Counted from the stretch's first letter, positions 22,195 to 31,785 are shown. The stretch: 64,000 bases of DNA from Vreelandella subterranea (GCF_900111305.1 NZ_FOGS01000003.1:62001-126000), one strand, 5' to 3'. Numbers and translations are program-made. Notes: generated from the sequence alone by a model not told the origin.

Positions 22195-23054
22195 TGGCTC
22201 ACGACTTGCTCGACCGGATACGCCAACGCCTTGAAGATCTCAATCGCTCGGAGCGTAAGGTCGCCAACGTGATTATCGATGATCCTGCGGCCGCTACCAG
22301 CCTGAGCATTGCCAGCCTGGCACAGGCGGCGAGCGTCAGCGAGCCGACGGTGAACCGTTTTTGCCGTAATTTTGGCGCCAAGGGCTACCCCGATTTCAAG
22401 ATCAAACTTGCCCAGAGCCTGGCGGGCGGCACCCCCTACGTGACCCGGGCGGTGGAACCTGGCGACTCCGCCACCCAGTACACCCAGAAAATCTTTGGTG
22501 CCACCATTGCCGCCCTGGATGAAGCCCAACGTGAGGTCGACATGGGCGCCGTGGAGCGCATGGTGGATTACCTGACCCAGGCCAAGCAGATCCACTTCTT
22601 CGGCCTCGGCGCGTCCGGTGCGGTGGCACAGGATGCCCAGCACAAGTTCTTCCGCTTCAACCTGCCGGTCATGGTGCACATCGATGTGCTGATGCAACGC
22701 ATGATTGCCGCTGCCTGCCACACTGGGGATGTGGTGGTGATCATTTCCTACACCGGGCGAACCCGTGAGCTGGTCGATATCGCGCGCGTCGCCCGGGAAG
22801 CGGGCGCTGTCGTACTGGGCATTACCGCACCGGATTCACCGCTGGCGCTGGAGTGCACCGCCACTCTTGAAGTCGCGACGCCGGAAGACACCGACCATTA
22901 CATGCCCATGACGTCACGCGTGATTCAGCTGACGCTGATCGATGCGCTGGCCACGGGGGTAACGCTCCGGCGCGGCGAGGATTTCCTGCCGCACCTTAAA
23001 AAGATAAAGGACAGCCTGAGGGAGACACGCTTCCCTGTGCCCAAAAGCTCCTAA
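22194..23054 (+). CDS. hexR: HexR-type (RpiR family) transcriptional regulator
   Basis: 286 residues: an N-terminal RpiR helix-turn-helix ([17 protein letters not shown] ... [15 protein letters not shown]) and a C-terminal SIS sugar-phosphate domain (about 120-260, [18 protein letters not shown] and [13 protein letters not shown]). HexR binds 2-keto-3-deoxy-6-phosphogluconate and represses Entner-Doudoroff and glucose genes. None of those genes is nearby; instead it starts on the stop codon of the EAL gene, an odd context. The last four bases overlap the convergent ridA gene. Confidence 0.85.
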   Translation: MAHDLLDRIRQRLEDLNRSERKVANVIIDDPAAATSLSIASLAQAASVSEPTVNRFCRNFGAKGYPDFKIKLAQSLAGGTPYVTRAVEPGDSATQYTQKIFGATIAALDEAQREVDMGAVERMVDYLTQAKQIHFFGLGASGAVAQDAQHKFFRFNLPVMVHIDVLMQRMIAAACHTGDVVVIISYTGRTRELVDIARVAREAGAVVLGITAPDSPLALECTATLEVATPEDTDHYMPMTSRVIQLTLIDALATGVTLRRGEDFLPHLKKIKDSLRETRFPVPKSS

Positions 23055-23410
23055 CCGGTCACCGCGGCGGAAACGGTAATCTCTACCTTGAGTTCGTCGG
23101 CCGGCATCGGCGCGCAGACACAGGTGCGGGCCGGGGCATAACCTTCCGGTACCCAGGCATCCCAAACGGCATTCATCGCCGCGAAATCGCTACCGTCCTT
23201 GAGGTAGATCGTGGCGGTCAGCAGCTGTTCGCGCGACGAGCCAATCTCGCTCAAAAGAGCATCCACCCGCGTCAGCATGCTTTCGGTTTGTGCCGTAATA
23301 TCATCGTAACGCGCCTCTGGCCCGGCGACCTGGCCACACAGGTGGGCCACACCCTGATGGATGACCGCACGGCTCATGCGGGCTTTGGTGTCGTGGCGTT
23401 CAATCGTCAT
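23051..23410 (-). CDS. RidA family (YjgF/YER057c) protein
   Basis: Reactive enamine/imine deaminase family; 119 residues from [12 protein letters not shown]. The longer reading frame upstream lies in the opposite-strand noise before the zinc-finger gene. Family marks include HLCGQVA near the N-terminus and the catalytic-Arg region PARTCVCAP, which replaces the canonical ARxxV(E/A) segment with PARTCVC before the terminal VEITVSAA. It probably belongs to the Rid4-7 side branch rather than canonical RidA, so the substrate is uncertain. Confidence 0.82.
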   Translation of the reverse strand: MTIERHDTKARMSRAVIHQGVAHLCGQVAGPEARYDDITAQTESMLTRVDALLSEIGSSREQLLTATIYLKDGSDFAAMNAVWDAWVPEGYAPARTCVCAPMPADELKVEITVSAAVTG

Positions 23411-23447
23411 TGGTTTCCTCATTGTCGTTGAATCCGTTGTCATCCAG

Positions 23448-23645
23448 CTACTCAGCACAGTCGATGCACTTGAGCACCAGCGGATCGCTTTCCAGTCGTT
23501 TAATGTTAATCCATTCACCGCATTCGATACATTCACCGAAGACACCTTGCTCGAGACGTTGCAAGGCGCCCGCGATACGCGCCACGTTTTGCTGGCGACA
23601 CTGCTCTTCGGCCTTGGCCTGGCCCGCATTTACTTGCTTGGCCAA
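23448..23645 (-). CDS. Small TraR/DksA-type zinc finger protein
   Basis: 65 residues with a helical N-terminus and a C4 zinc finger (CIECG ... CIDCAE), as in the C-terminal domain of DksA. It lacks the long coiled coil of DksA, so it resembles TraR-like short members that can bind the RNA polymerase secondary channel. It lies 15 bases after the universal stress gene and 37 before ridA on the same strand, a likely stress operon. Confidence 0.75.
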   Translation of the reverse strand: MAKQVNAGQAKAEEQCRQQNVARIAGALQRLEQGVFGECIECGEWINIKRLESDPLVLKCIDCAE

Positions 23646-23660
23646 CCAAGCGGCCAGCCC

Positions 23661-24515
23661 CTAGCGCAGGATCAGTACCGGCAGCTGGGCCTTCCTCAAC
23701 ATCGCGGTGGTGGTGCTGCCAACCAGCAAATGGCGAATCCGCGAGTGGCCGTAGGCGCCCATGACCAGCATATCGATGCCATGTTCCTCTTTGTAGGCGC
23801 GTAAGGTTTCTTCGACGTCACCCGCTCGAATGGCGCCTTCGGCAGTATGGCCCGCGCTCGTCAGGGTCGACAGCGCCCAATCCAGCTGTGAACGGTGCTC
23901 GGCGGTTTCTGCGCCGACGATGACAATGTGGCAGGTCGTGCCGTTAAACAACGGGCTTTTGGCGAGCATTTCAACGCCCTTGCGCGCTGTTTTGCTGCCA
24001 TCGAAGGCCATCATGACGTTTTCGGGATGGGTGAATGTCCTGGGCACCATCAGGATAGGCCGGTGCACTTCGCGCACCACCCGCTCCAGGTTTGAGCCTA
24101 TATGGCCGCTGGCCTGGTGCGCGGTTTCGCCACGCTTACCCACCACCAGCAGGCGTACACTCTTTTCCTGCTCGACCAGGGTTTCCACCAAGGTACCGTT
24201 GCGCTGCAGGGTATCCGGCGCTTCGACACCCGCTTTCAGGGCTCGCTGCTTGGCATCGTCCAGCACAAGCCTTCCACGCTCACGCGCCAGTTTGGCATGC
24301 TGTTCTTCGACGTCGGATAGCTTTTCCAGTAGGTGCTCGCGGGTGCCCAGTCCCAGGTTGCCGGTCAGGTCAGGCTCGGAGACTTGCGGGCGGTTATCCA
24401 GCACATGAATAAACGCGAGCGGCGCATCGAGCGCCTTGGCCGCCCAGGCAGCGTAGTCGCATACCCCTTCGGAAAACTGGGAACTGTCGATAGCCGCCAA
24501 TACTCGATCAGACAT
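23661..24515 (-). CDS. Tandem-domain universal stress protein (UspE-like)
   Basis: 284 residues made of two UspA folds. The second domain carries the ATP-binding signature GAYGHSRIRHLLVGSTT and the first has GKRGETAHQASGHIGSN in the equivalent place. It is strikingly similar throughout to the protein at 27809-28687, for example in QRNGTLVETLVE and MMAFDGSKTARKG. It heads an apparent operon with the small zinc finger and RidA genes. Role: stress protein binding ATP; no enzymatic reaction is assigned. Confidence 0.9.
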   Translation of the reverse strand: MSDRVLAAIDSSQFSEGVCDYAAWAAKALDAPLAFIHVLDNRPQVSEPDLTGNLGLGTREHLLEKLSDVEEQHAKLARERGRLVLDDAKQRALKAGVEAPDTLQRNGTLVETLVEQEKSVRLLVVGKRGETAHQASGHIGSNLERVVREVHRPILMVPRTFTHPENVMMAFDGSKTARKGVEMLAKSPLFNGTTCHIVIVGAETAEHRSQLDWALSTLTSAGHTAEGAIRAGDVEETLRAYKEEHGIDMLVMGAYGHSRIRHLLVGSTTTAMLRKAQLPVLILR

Positions 24516-24664
24516 TGATTAACCTCACTTGAGCGGGTGCAATACACATTATTGTTGTCGCCCACCTTTTTACACGAACTTATTGACCGGCAACAGCGAC
24601 GGCCCCGACACCTCAACATGATAAGCTTGATGACCACTAGGGCGAATTGGCAAGGGGACGTATC

Positions 24665-25054
24665 TTGGGTATTAGCTGGGGTAGCATGATGCTGGTGGCG
24701 TTGGGCGGGGCTTTCGGCGGCATGGCCCGCGTCGCCCTCTCTAATCTATTTGCCAAATGGCTGGGTATCGCCTTTCCCTGGGGCACCCTGGCCGTTAACC
24801 TGCTGGGCGCTTTTGCCCTTGGCGGGTTGGCGAGCACACTCCATCAGGGCAGCCCACCCTCAGGGGGTGCCTGGCTGATTATCGCCGTCGGGCTGCTGGG
24901 CGGCTTCACGACGGTCTCGTCCTTCAGCCTGCAAACCCTGGGCCTGTGGGAAAGCGGCATGGGAGGCAAGGCGCTTGCCAATATCATCAGCACGCTGACA
25001 TTCGGCGTGGCGGCGCTGTGCTTAGGTGCATGGTTAGCGGGAGGGGGCCTATGA
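24665..25054 (+). CDS. crcB: Fluoride efflux channel FluC, first subunit gene
   Basis: Four-helix fluoride channel protein of dual topology. The TTG start at 24665 is chosen because AAGGGGA lies seven bases before it; an ATG seven codons later is possible. This gives 129 residues with GGAFGGMARVAL, FPWGTLAVNLLGAFALG and GGFTTVSSFSLQTL, the fluoride-pore and sodium-site signatures. It overlaps a second FluC gene by four bases. I could not see a convincing fluoride riboswitch in the 149 bases upstream. Confidence 0.88.
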   Translation: MGISWGSMMLVALGGAFGGMARVALSNLFAKWLGIAFPWGTLAVNLLGAFALGGLASTLHQGSPPSGGAWLIIAVGLLGGFTTVSSFSLQTLGLWESGMGGKALANIISTLTFGVAALCLGAWLAGGGL

Positions 25055-25434
25055 AGGCGCTTGCCACCTATGCCGCGGTTGGCCTGGGCAGTGGTCTGGG
25101 CAGTGCGCTGCGTTTCGTCATCTCGTTATCGATGGCAGGCAGTTTCGGGAGCGCCTTTCCCTGGGGGACGCTTCTGGTCAATGTCGTCGGCTCAGGGCTG
25201 ATCGGCTGGCTTGCCGGACGCATTGCCCGGGCACCCGATGCGCAACGCAAACGCTGGCAGCCCTTCTGGGTGGCTGGTTTTTGCGGCGGGTTCACCACCT
25301 TTTCGCTGTTCAGCCTAGAGGTCGTTTCACTTGCCCAGACCCAACCCCTCCTGGCGTTTGCTTATATCGCTGTCAGTCTGCCTTTATGGCTGGTGGCCGT
25401 ATGGGCAGGGCAACGCTGCGCCCATAGCGGTTAA
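25051..25434 (+). CDS. crcB: Fluoride efflux channel FluC, second subunit gene
   Basis: 127 residues from the ATG that overlaps the stop of the first FluC gene (ATGA). It carries the same signature set (GSGLGSALRFVI, FPWGTLLVNVVGSG, GGFTTFSLFSLE). Paired FluC genes are known in other bacteria where two proteins of opposite fixed topology make a heterodimer; most gammaproteobacteria have one homodimerising gene. The longer frame upstream lies inside the first gene. Confidence 0.88.
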   Translation: MKALATYAAVGLGSGLGSALRFVISLSMAGSFGSAFPWGTLLVNVVGSGLIGWLAGRIARAPDAQRKRWQPFWVAGFCGGFTTFSLFSLEVVSLAQTQPLLAFAYIAVSLPLWLVAVWAGQRCAHSG

Positions 25435-25487
25435 GTTATCCAGCTTGATCCGCGCTTAACCGGCTCTCGACTCGGCCGGTGATTGTT

Positions 25488-26483
25488 TTACTTTACCAGC
25501 CGCGGTACCCAGGCGAGGTAGACCACCATGCCCAGCAGTTCGACCAGTGACTGCAGGACAATGACCACCACCGCCGCGGCCCAGATATCGGGCAACGCAA
25601 TCGCCAGCGGGAGTACCACAAAGGAATTGCGGGTGCCGAGGCTGAACACCAGCGTCCGGCCGGCCGCCGCGGGAAGACGAAAGAGTGTGTAAAGCGACTT
25701 GCTGACCAAGACTGCCGCCAACAGATAGAGCACGAAGATCACGGCGATTCGCCAAAGCACTTCTTGTGATTCAATAATCACATGTACTTGCGAGGCCGCA
25801 ATCAAGAACACCACCGTGGCCAGCAGAGGCACGGGTAGCCACCCCATCACCTCAACGCCTCGCTTGAGTGCAGCGGATTGCGCGGCCCCTTTTTCGGTCA
25901 GCCAGGCAAGTAGCAACGGCGTCACGATCAGCCCTAAAAAGGCAGGCAACAAGTCGCTCAGCAGATGGGCACCGACAAACTGCTCGCCCATCATTAACGC
26001 GACATAAAGCGGCAAAAGTACTATCTGCAGCAGAAGCAATACGGGCGTCGCGGCAATTGCCCTGGCACTGTCTCCCTGCCCAAGATACGTAAAGCTGATA
26101 AACCAGTCGGTGCAGGGCACCAGCAAAACAAGCAGGACACCGAGCAGCACAGCGCCCTCCAACCCAAAAAGCGTGGTCAATCCCCACACGACCAACGGCA
26201 TGACGATGAAGTTGCCCAACGCCAGTGCACCCATAAAGCGCCGGTCTTTGAAGGCTTGGGAAATATTCAAAAGGGGCACTTGGGTAAAGGTGGCGTATAG
26301 CAGCACGCCAAGTAGCGGCCAGAGGGCGATGTCCCATGCCTGAACCGTTTCCCAACGCGACCCCAAACCAATACCGGCAACAATGGCCAACAGATAAAGC
26401 CAGACTTGATACTTTTCCAGGGTGTCGCGCATCAAGGTAGCGTCTGCTCCTGAGTCAAATGGCCGTTGCAGGGGGCGGGTCAT
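25488..26483 (-). CDS. Bile acid:sodium symporter / ACR3-like transporter
   Basis: 331 residues with about ten hydrophobic helices, of the BASS/ACR3 superfamily. LVPCTDWFISFTYLG corresponds to the ACR3 segment that carries the conserved cysteine used for arsenite transport, and FSLGTRNSFVVLPLALA-like sequence (LGTRNSFVVLPLAIAL) fits the second family block. No arsenic regulator or reductase is nearby, so arsenite export is possible but unproven. It ends convergent with the FluC pair and starts 13 bases after cfa on the same strand. Confidence 0.72.
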   Translation of the reverse strand: MTRPLQRPFDSGADATLMRDTLEKYQVWLYLLAIVAGIGLGSRWETVQAWDIALWPLLGVLLYATFTQVPLLNISQAFKDRRFMGALALGNFIVMPLVVWGLTTLFGLEGAVLLGVLLVLLVPCTDWFISFTYLGQGDSARAIAATPVLLLLQIVLLPLYVALMMGEQFVGAHLLSDLLPAFLGLIVTPLLLAWLTEKGAAQSAALKRGVEVMGWLPVPLLATVVFLIAASQVHVIIESQEVLWRIAVIFVLYLLAAVLVSKSLYTLFRLPAAAGRTLVFSLGTRNSFVVLPLAIALPDIWAAAVVVIVLQSLVELLGMVVYLAWVPRLVK

Positions 26484-26496
26484 GCCCGAGAGATGG

Positions 26497-27657
26497 TTAG
26501 CTCACGCGCTCATATCCGCCCACCACACCTTGCTTGCTGAGCACAAACTGCCACAGCTGGGTTTCACGAGCACGAAAAGCGCCAGCGCAGCTTAGCAGGT
26601 AATAACGCCACATGCGGTAGAAGGTGTGGTCAAACTGCTCCTTGAATTGCGCCCAGTTGGCTTCAAAGTTTTTATGCCAGGCCATCAGCGTCTTGTCGTA
26701 ATCGGCACCAAAATTATGGACGTCTTCGACCACAAATAACCCCTCCGCCGCGTCGGTCACTCGACCGAGGGTGGGGAGTTCGCCATTGGGGAAAATATAC
26801 TTATCAATCCACGGGTCGGTTGACGTTGTGCTTAAATTCTTACCGATGGTGTGAAGCAGAAAGAGACCATCTTCTTTCAGGCAGCGGTTGGCGACTTCCA
26901 TGTATTCGCGATAGTTCTTGCGCCCCACGTGCTCGAACATACCCACGCTGACGATACGATCAAACTGCTCGGTTTCATCGCGATAGTCCTGCAGCCGGAA
27001 CTCAACCGGCAGCCCGGCTTTCATCAAGCGTTTGCCAAACTCGGCCTGCTGTTTGGAAATCGTCAGGCCCACGCATTCAACGCCGTAATGTTCGGCCGCG
27101 TAGGCCATGAAACTCCCCCAGCCGCAGCCGATATCCAGCACCCGCATACCGGGCTTGAGGTCCAGCTTGCGACAAATCAGATCGAGCTTGGCCTCCTGGG
27201 CATCATCAAGCGTTGCAGCGTCCTTCCAGTAGCCACAGGTGTAGGTCATACGCTTGTCGAGCATGGCCGCGTAGAATTCGTTGCCCAGATCGTAGTGTTT
27301 TTCGCCCACTTCCCAGGCCCGCTTGGCGTTCTGGCGATTGAGCAGCCGGGAGCGCAGTGAGTGATAGACAAGCTGCGTGGGCCGGATCCGCTGGTGGAGC
27401 TGGGCGCGCATCAGGCGATAAAAGAACTGGTCCAGAGATTTGGCATCCCAGTCGCCATTCATATAACTTTCGCCAAGCCCCAGATTGCCTCGCGAAAGGG
27501 CGCTATCGATAACGCCTGGCGCTTTCAGTTGAATATCCCAAGGGCGGTGGCCATTAATCGCAATATCCGCCTGTTTCAATAAATCCGCGACGAAGCGATG
27601 GGATGATGAGCGTTCGTCAAAAACCGTTTTTTGCGTATCCAAGGTTGGTAAATTCAA
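26497..27657 (-). CDS. cfa: Cyclopropane-fatty-acyl-phospholipid synthase
   Basis: SAM-dependent methyltransferase that cyclopropanates unsaturated phospholipid chains, an RpoS-type stress response in membranes. A TTG start behind GGTGGGG gives 386 residues; an ATG 24 codons earlier (27729) has no visible ribosome site but cannot be excluded. Landmarks: NLGLGESYMNGDWD at the N-terminal side, SAM motif VLDIGCGWGSFMAYAAEHYG, TYTCGYWKDA and MFEHVGRKNY. The usp terminator lies just upstream. Confidence 0.93.
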   Translation of the reverse strand: MNLPTLDTQKTVFDERSSSHRFVADLLKQADIAINGHRPWDIQLKAPGVIDSALSRGNLGLGESYMNGDWDAKSLDQFFYRLMRAQLHQRIRPTQLVYHSLRSRLLNRQNAKRAWEVGEKHYDLGNEFYAAMLDKRMTYTCGYWKDAATLDDAQEAKLDLICRKLDLKPGMRVLDIGCGWGSFMAYAAEHYGVECVGLTISKQQAEFGKRLMKAGLPVEFRLQDYRDETEQFDRIVSVGMFEHVGRKNYREYMEVANRCLKEDGLFLLHTIGKNLSTTSTDPWIDKYIFPNGELPTLGRVTDAAEGLFVVEDVHNFGADYDKTLMAWHKNFEANWAQFKEQFDHTFYRMWRYYLLSCAGAFRARETQLWQFVLSKQGVVGGYERVS

Positions 27658-27761
27658 GGTTACACCCCACCTTTGCCTATGAGTGAATTGGTAACACCTC
27701 TTCACTAAGCATAGAACCAAGATCGACATTTGGTGAAGTTGGCGGCACTTTCTTCAGCCAC

Positions 27762-27798
27762 AAAAAACCGGCCACGCTTCCATCGGAAGGGGCCGGTT
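27762..27798 (-). terminator. Rho-independent terminator after the second usp gene
   Basis: AACCGGCC (27766-27773) pairs with GGCCGGTT (27791-27798), with an inner CTTCC/GGAAG stem (27777-27781 with 27785-27789). On the minus strand the stem runs straight into a T run (the A run at 27762-27767). It lies 11 bases after the usp stop and separates the sulP-usp unit from cfa. Confidence 0.85.
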
Positions 27799-27808
27799 GG
27801 GGCAGCGC

Positions 27809-28687
27809 TTAGCGCAATATCAGCACGGGAATGGTGCTCTTGCGCAGCATGTCGGTGGTGGTACTGCCCACCAGCAAGTGGCGAATGCGCGAATGGCCGT
27901 AGGCGCCCATCACCATCATGTCGATGCCATTGTCTTTGGCGTAGGCGTGAAGCGTGGCCTCCACCTCACCGGCGCGAATCGCCCCTTCGGCTTCGTGGCC
28001 GGCCTCGCGCAGGGTGGCCAGCGCCCACTCGAGCTGCGAGCTGTTCTCGCCGGTGTCAGCACCGACGATCACCACATGGCAGGCAATGCCGCTGAACAGC
28101 GGGCTCTTGGCGAGCATTTCAATGCCCTTCCGCGCCGTCTTGCTGCCGTCGAACGCCATCATGACCTTTGCCGGGGCTTTAAAGCCGCCGCGCGGCACCA
28201 TCAGGATCGGCCGGTGCATTTCGCGCACCACGCGCTCGAGGTTTGACCCCAGATGACCGCTGGCCTGGTCGGCGGTTTCACCGCGCTTGCCCATGACCAG
28301 CAGACGCACATCGCTTTCAAGCTCTACCAGGGTTTCCACCAGGGTACCGTTGCGCTGACGGGTGGCGGGGTCGGCGATGCCGTCTTCAATGGCACGCGCC
28401 TTGGCCGCCTCGAGCATCAGCTTGCCCTGCTCGCGGTTGATCCTGGCCCGCTGCTCGTCAAGGTCGGAAAGCTCTTCCATGAGTTTTTCCCGCGCCCCGA
28501 GGCGCAGGCTGCCCGACAAATTGGGGTCTTCGGGCGCTTGCGAATGGTTGTCCACGACGTGAACAAACACCAGCGGCGCATTCAGCGCCTGGCTGGCCCA
28601 GGCGGCGTAATCGCAGACGCTTTCTGAAAACGATGAGCCGTCGATGGCGGCCAGTACCTGACCGGACATTGAGAATTGATCAGACAT
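27809..28687 (-). CDS. Tandem-domain universal stress protein
   Basis: 292 residues with two UspA folds and the ATP-binding block GAYGHSRIRHLLVGSTT, a close paralogue of the protein at 23661-24515. The N-terminus differs by a short insert (MSDQFSMSGQ). It starts 17 bases after a SulP transporter stop; SulP plus USP pairing suggests the USP modulates the transporter or shares a stress promoter. A strong terminator follows. Confidence 0.9.
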   Translation of the reverse strand: MSDQFSMSGQVLAAIDGSSFSESVCDYAAWASQALNAPLVFVHVVDNHSQAPEDPNLSGSLRLGAREKLMEELSDLDEQRARINREQGKLMLEAAKARAIEDGIADPATRQRNGTLVETLVELESDVRLLVMGKRGETADQASGHLGSNLERVVREMHRPILMVPRGGFKAPAKVMMAFDGSKTARKGIEMLAKSPLFSGIACHVVIVGADTGENSSQLEWALATLREAGHEAEGAIRAGEVEATLHAYAKDNGIDMMVMGAYGHSRIRHLLVGSTTTDMLRKSTIPVLILR

Positions 28688-28704
28688 TGTGCACTCCTTG
28701 CTGG

Positions 28705-30207
28705 TTAGTGGCCGCCCATGAGTTTTTCCACCGCCACGGGGTCGTCGTGCACGGCGTAACGATCCACCACGGTGGCGCTCGCCTCGTTGAGGCCGATCAG
28801 CTCAACCTCGGTGCCTTCGCGGCGGAACTTGATCACCACCCGATCCAGCGCCTGCACGGCGGTGATATCCCAGAAGTGGGCCCGGGAGAGATTGATGGTG
28901 ACCTTGTCGATGCTTTCCTTGAAATCAAAGGCTTCGATAAAGCGCTCGGAAGACGCAAAGAACACCTGACCCACGACCTGATATTCACGCTCAGTGCCGG
29001 GTTCCACTTCTTTAGACCCGATGTACATGATGTTGCCGACCTTGTTGGCGAAGAACATCGCCGCCAGCAGCACGCCCACGAAGACCCCAATCGCCAGGTT
29101 GTGGGTGCCCACGGTCACCGCCACGGTCGCCACCATCACGATATTGGTGCTCATGGGGTGTTTCTTGAGATCGCGGATGGACTCCCAGCTGAAGGTGCCC
29201 ACCGACACCATGATCATCACCGCAACCAGCGCCGCCATGGGAATCTGCGAGACCCAGTCGGCGAGGAACACCACCATCAACAACAGGGCAACACCGGCAA
29301 TCAGGGTCGAGGTACGCCGACGCCCACCGGATTTAACGTTGATCACCGACTGGCCGATCATCGCACAGCCCGCCATGCCGCCGATCAGGCCCGAGCCGAT
29401 ATTGGCAATACCCTGGCCTTTACACTCGCGATTTTTATCGCTTTTGGTATCAGTCAGATCGTCGATGATCGTCGCGGTCATCATGGATTCCAGCAGCCCC
29501 ACCACGGTCAGCATCAGTGAGTACGGCAGGATGATCATCAGGGTTTCAAGGTTCAGCGGCACGTCCGGCCACAGAAAGATGGGCAAGCTATCGGGCAGTT
29601 CGCCCATATCGCCCACGCTGCGAATCTCCATGCCGGTAATCATGTACACCGCGGTCAGTACCACGATGCACACCAAAGGCGAAGGAATCATCCGGCCGAT
29701 AACGGGCACATAGGGAAAGCCGTAGATGATCGCCAGGCCCGCCGCCGTCATGGCGTATACGTGCCAGGTCACATCGGTCAGTTCAGGCAGCTGGGCCATG
29801 AAAATCAGAATCGCCAGGGCATTCACGAACCCCGTGACCACCGAGCGCGAGACAAAGCGCATCAGGTCGGCAAGCCTCAGGTAGCCGGCGATGATCTGGA
29901 ACACCCCGGTCAACAGCGTGGCGGCCAGCAGATACTCGAGCCCGTGCTCCTTGACCAGGGTGATCATCAGCAGCGCCATGGCCCCGGTGGCAGCCGAGAT
30001 CATGCCCGAGCGCCCGCCGGTGAAAGCGATAATGACGCAGATGGCGAAGGAGGCGTAGAGGCCGACTTTCGGGTCGACCCCTGCAATGATCGAGAAGGCG
30101 ATGGCCTCGGGAATCAGGGCAAGTGCCACCACGATACCCGCCAGGGTGTCGCCCTTGGGGTTCGAGAGCCAAGACTGTTTAAATTTTTCGTACATGCGGG
30201 GGTCCAT
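28705..30207 (-). CDS. SulP-family anion transporter with STAS domain
   Basis: 500-residue inner-membrane carrier. It opens with the SulP entry [21 protein letters not shown] (in two halves) and has about twelve hydrophobic segments; [16 protein letters not shown] is the family motif in the middle. A cytoplasmic STAS domain fills about residues 400-490 ([20 protein letters not shown]). Substrate may be sulfate, bicarbonate or dicarboxylate and is not predictable. Start could be four codons later (MYEKFKQSW); neither has a clear ribosome site. Confidence 0.88.
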   Translation of the reverse strand: MDPRMYEKFKQSWLSNPKGDTLAGIVVALALIPEAIAFSIIAGVDPKVGLYASFAICVIIAFTGGRSGMISAATGAMALLMITLVKEHGLEYLLAATLLTGVFQIIAGYLRLADLMRFVSRSVVTGFVNALAILIFMAQLPELTDVTWHVYAMTAAGLAIIYGFPYVPVIGRMIPSPLVCIVVLTAVYMITGMEIRSVGDMGELPDSLPIFLWPDVPLNLETLMIILPYSLMLTVVGLLESMMTATIIDDLTDTKSDKNRECKGQGIANIGSGLIGGMAGCAMIGQSVINVKSGGRRRTSTLIAGVALLLMVVFLADWVSQIPMAALVAVMIMVSVGTFSWESIRDLKKHPMSTNIVMVATVAVTVGTHNLAIGVFVGVLLAAMFFANKVGNIMYIGSKEVEPGTEREYQVVGQVFFASSERFIEAFDFKESIDKVTINLSRAHFWDITAVQALDRVVIKFRREGTEVELIGLNEASATVVDRYAVHDDPVAVEKLMGGH

Positions 30208-30729
30208 GGTTGAAGGTTAACGACAGGCCGCAAACGCGGGGCGTAGAACACCCGACAGCGGCACGTGAAGCGCTTGATACAATGATGGTGCTTGAGAGAG
30301 CGACGTACGCTGACGTCAGGGCATAGCAAAAACGGTATGCAAGGATACCGCCAGGCGATGACAGCCGGGTGAAGGCGTCATGCACAGCAAACAGGAAGGA
30401 AAGCCTAGGGCGGAGTCATCAGCCCTGAGGTGGCAAGTGCCGGTAACGTCATAAACAAGGTCACTGTGTCATCTACACGGATTCGTTGGCCTGGCCTGAA
30501 CCAGAAAGGCGCCAGCGAAAGGCGGAGGATTTTAACAGTAATTTTACCACCCTGCACCCGGCCATGGCCGTTGGCGTTCCTTGACAACAGTCAGGCAGGC
30601 ACCATGTTCGACGACTGCAGGGTGCCCAAGCCCACCACTTTGGCGTACCATTGCAATGCAATATACCGACTGATCGAGTCCCAACTTTCCACGTTGAAGC
30701 GGCCCCCGCCGAGAGAAGAGGAGCAGTAG
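30208..30729. other. 522-base intergenic region between sulP and icd
   Basis: No convincing gene: the short frames here lack ribosome sites and similarity to anything I know. It holds the divergent control regions of sulP and icd. The only element I would name is a candidate icd promoter at 30640-30667. The rest shows nothing I can interpret. Confidence 0.6.
30640..30667 (+). promoter_or_regulatory. Candidate icd promoter
   Basis: TTGGCG (30640-30645) and TATACC (30662-30667) are spaced by 16 bases, 62 bases before the icd start codon. The spacer contains the palindromic TTGCAATGCAA-like sequence. Confidence 0.35.
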
Positions 30730-31743
30730 ATGAGCCATTCCATAGCAGTGATCAAAGGCGACGGTATCGGCCCCGAAATCATGGACGCCACGCTACGCGT
30801 GCTGGATGCCCTGGATTGCGGTTTGGAGTACGAATTTATCGACGCCGGTCTGGGCGCGCTGGACAAACACGGCACGCTGATTCCCCAGGCATCGCTGGAC
30901 GCCATCGAAAAACACGGTATCGCGCTCAAGGGCCCGCTTACCACGCCGATCGGCAAGGGCTTCTCCTCCATCAACGTGCAGCTTCGCCGTCACTTCGACC
31001 TTTACGCCAATGTGCGCCCTGCGATCAGCTTTCCCGGCACTCAGTCACGCTACGACGACATCGACATGATCACCGTGCGGGAAAACACCGAAGGGGCTTA
31101 CCTCGCCGATGGCCAGGAATACACCGACGATGGCAATACTGCCCTGTCGGTCATCAAGGTGACCCGCAAAGGCTCCGAGCGCATCGTGCGCTATGCCTTC
31201 GAACTGGCGAAAAGCAACGGCCGCAAGAAAGTCACCGCCGTACATAAAGCCAACATCATCAAGACCAGCTCCGGGCTTTTCCTGGACGTTGCCCGGGAAA
31301 TCGCCGAAGAATACCCCGACATCGAATTCCAGGAAATGATCGTCGACAACGCCTGCATGCAGCTGGTCATGAACCCGCATCAGTTCGACGTCGTGGTGAC
31401 CACTAACCTGTTTGGCGACATCATGTCGGACCTGTGCGCGGGTCTGGTCGGCGGGCTTGGCCTGGCACCGGGCGCCAACATCGGCGAAAAAGCGGCGATC
31501 TTCGAGGCTGTGCACGGCTCCGCGCCGGATATCGAAGGCAAGAAGATCGCCAACCCCTGCGCGCTGCTGCTGGCCGCGGCGCAGATGCTCGACCACCTGA
31601 ACATGGACGACAAAGCCACCGCCATCCGCAAGGGGATTCGCGACGTGCTGGAAAACCGCCGCGATATGGTCACCCCGGACATGGGCGGCACCGGCACCAC
31701 CGACACCTTTGCCGAAGCACTGGTGGACTACGTCGGCCGCTGA
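30730..31743 (+). CDS. Isocitrate dehydrogenase, NAD-type (IDH-IMDH family)
   Basis: 337 residues of the isocitrate/isopropylmalate dehydrogenase fold, short like NAD-dependent IDHs rather than the 415-residue E. coli NADP enzyme. VIKGDGIGPEIM opens it; INVQLRRHFDLYANVRP, TVRENTEGAYL and the metal-binding NLFGDIMSDLCAGLVGGLG are visible. HGSAPDIEGKKIANPCALLLAA ends the core, and no NADP-type Lys/Tyr pair is apparent in the cofactor loop. It oxidises isocitrate to 2-oxoglutarate in the TCA cycle. A homoisocitrate or tartrate dehydrogenase is a less likely alternative. Confidence 0.85.
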   Translation: MSHSIAVIKGDGIGPEIMDATLRVLDALDCGLEYEFIDAGLGALDKHGTLIPQASLDAIEKHGIALKGPLTTPIGKGFSSINVQLRRHFDLYANVRPAISFPGTQSRYDDIDMITVRENTEGAYLADGQEYTDDGNTALSVIKVTRKGSERIVRYAFELAKSNGRKKVTAVHKANIIKTSSGLFLDVAREIAEEYPDIEFQEMIVDNACMQLVMNPHQFDVVVTTNLFGDIMSDLCAGLVGGLGLAPGANIGEKAAIFEAVHGSAPDIEGKKIANPCALLLAAAQMLDHLNMDDKATAIRKGIRDVLENRRDMVTPDMGGTGTTDTFAEALVDYVGR

Positions 31744-31752
31744 TCCTGCTTC

Positions 31753-31785
31753 CGCTCACCGGCCTTGCGTAATGGCCGGTGAGCG
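31753..31785. terminator. Bidirectional hairpin between icd and the metal ATPase gene
   Basis: A perfect 12-base stem, CGCTCACCGGCC (31753-31764) with GGCCGGTGAGCG (31774-31785), loop of nine. It overlaps the last codons of the minus-strand ATPase gene and lies 10 bases after the icd stop. There is no T run on either side, so it may act with Rho or as an RNA end-stabilising hairpin. Confidence 0.5.

Noticed and set aside
24516..24664. Possible fluoride riboswitch before the FluC pair
   Set aside because: I looked for the conserved GGCGATGG-type start and the 3' pseudoknot and found only scattered short matches, so I do not call it.
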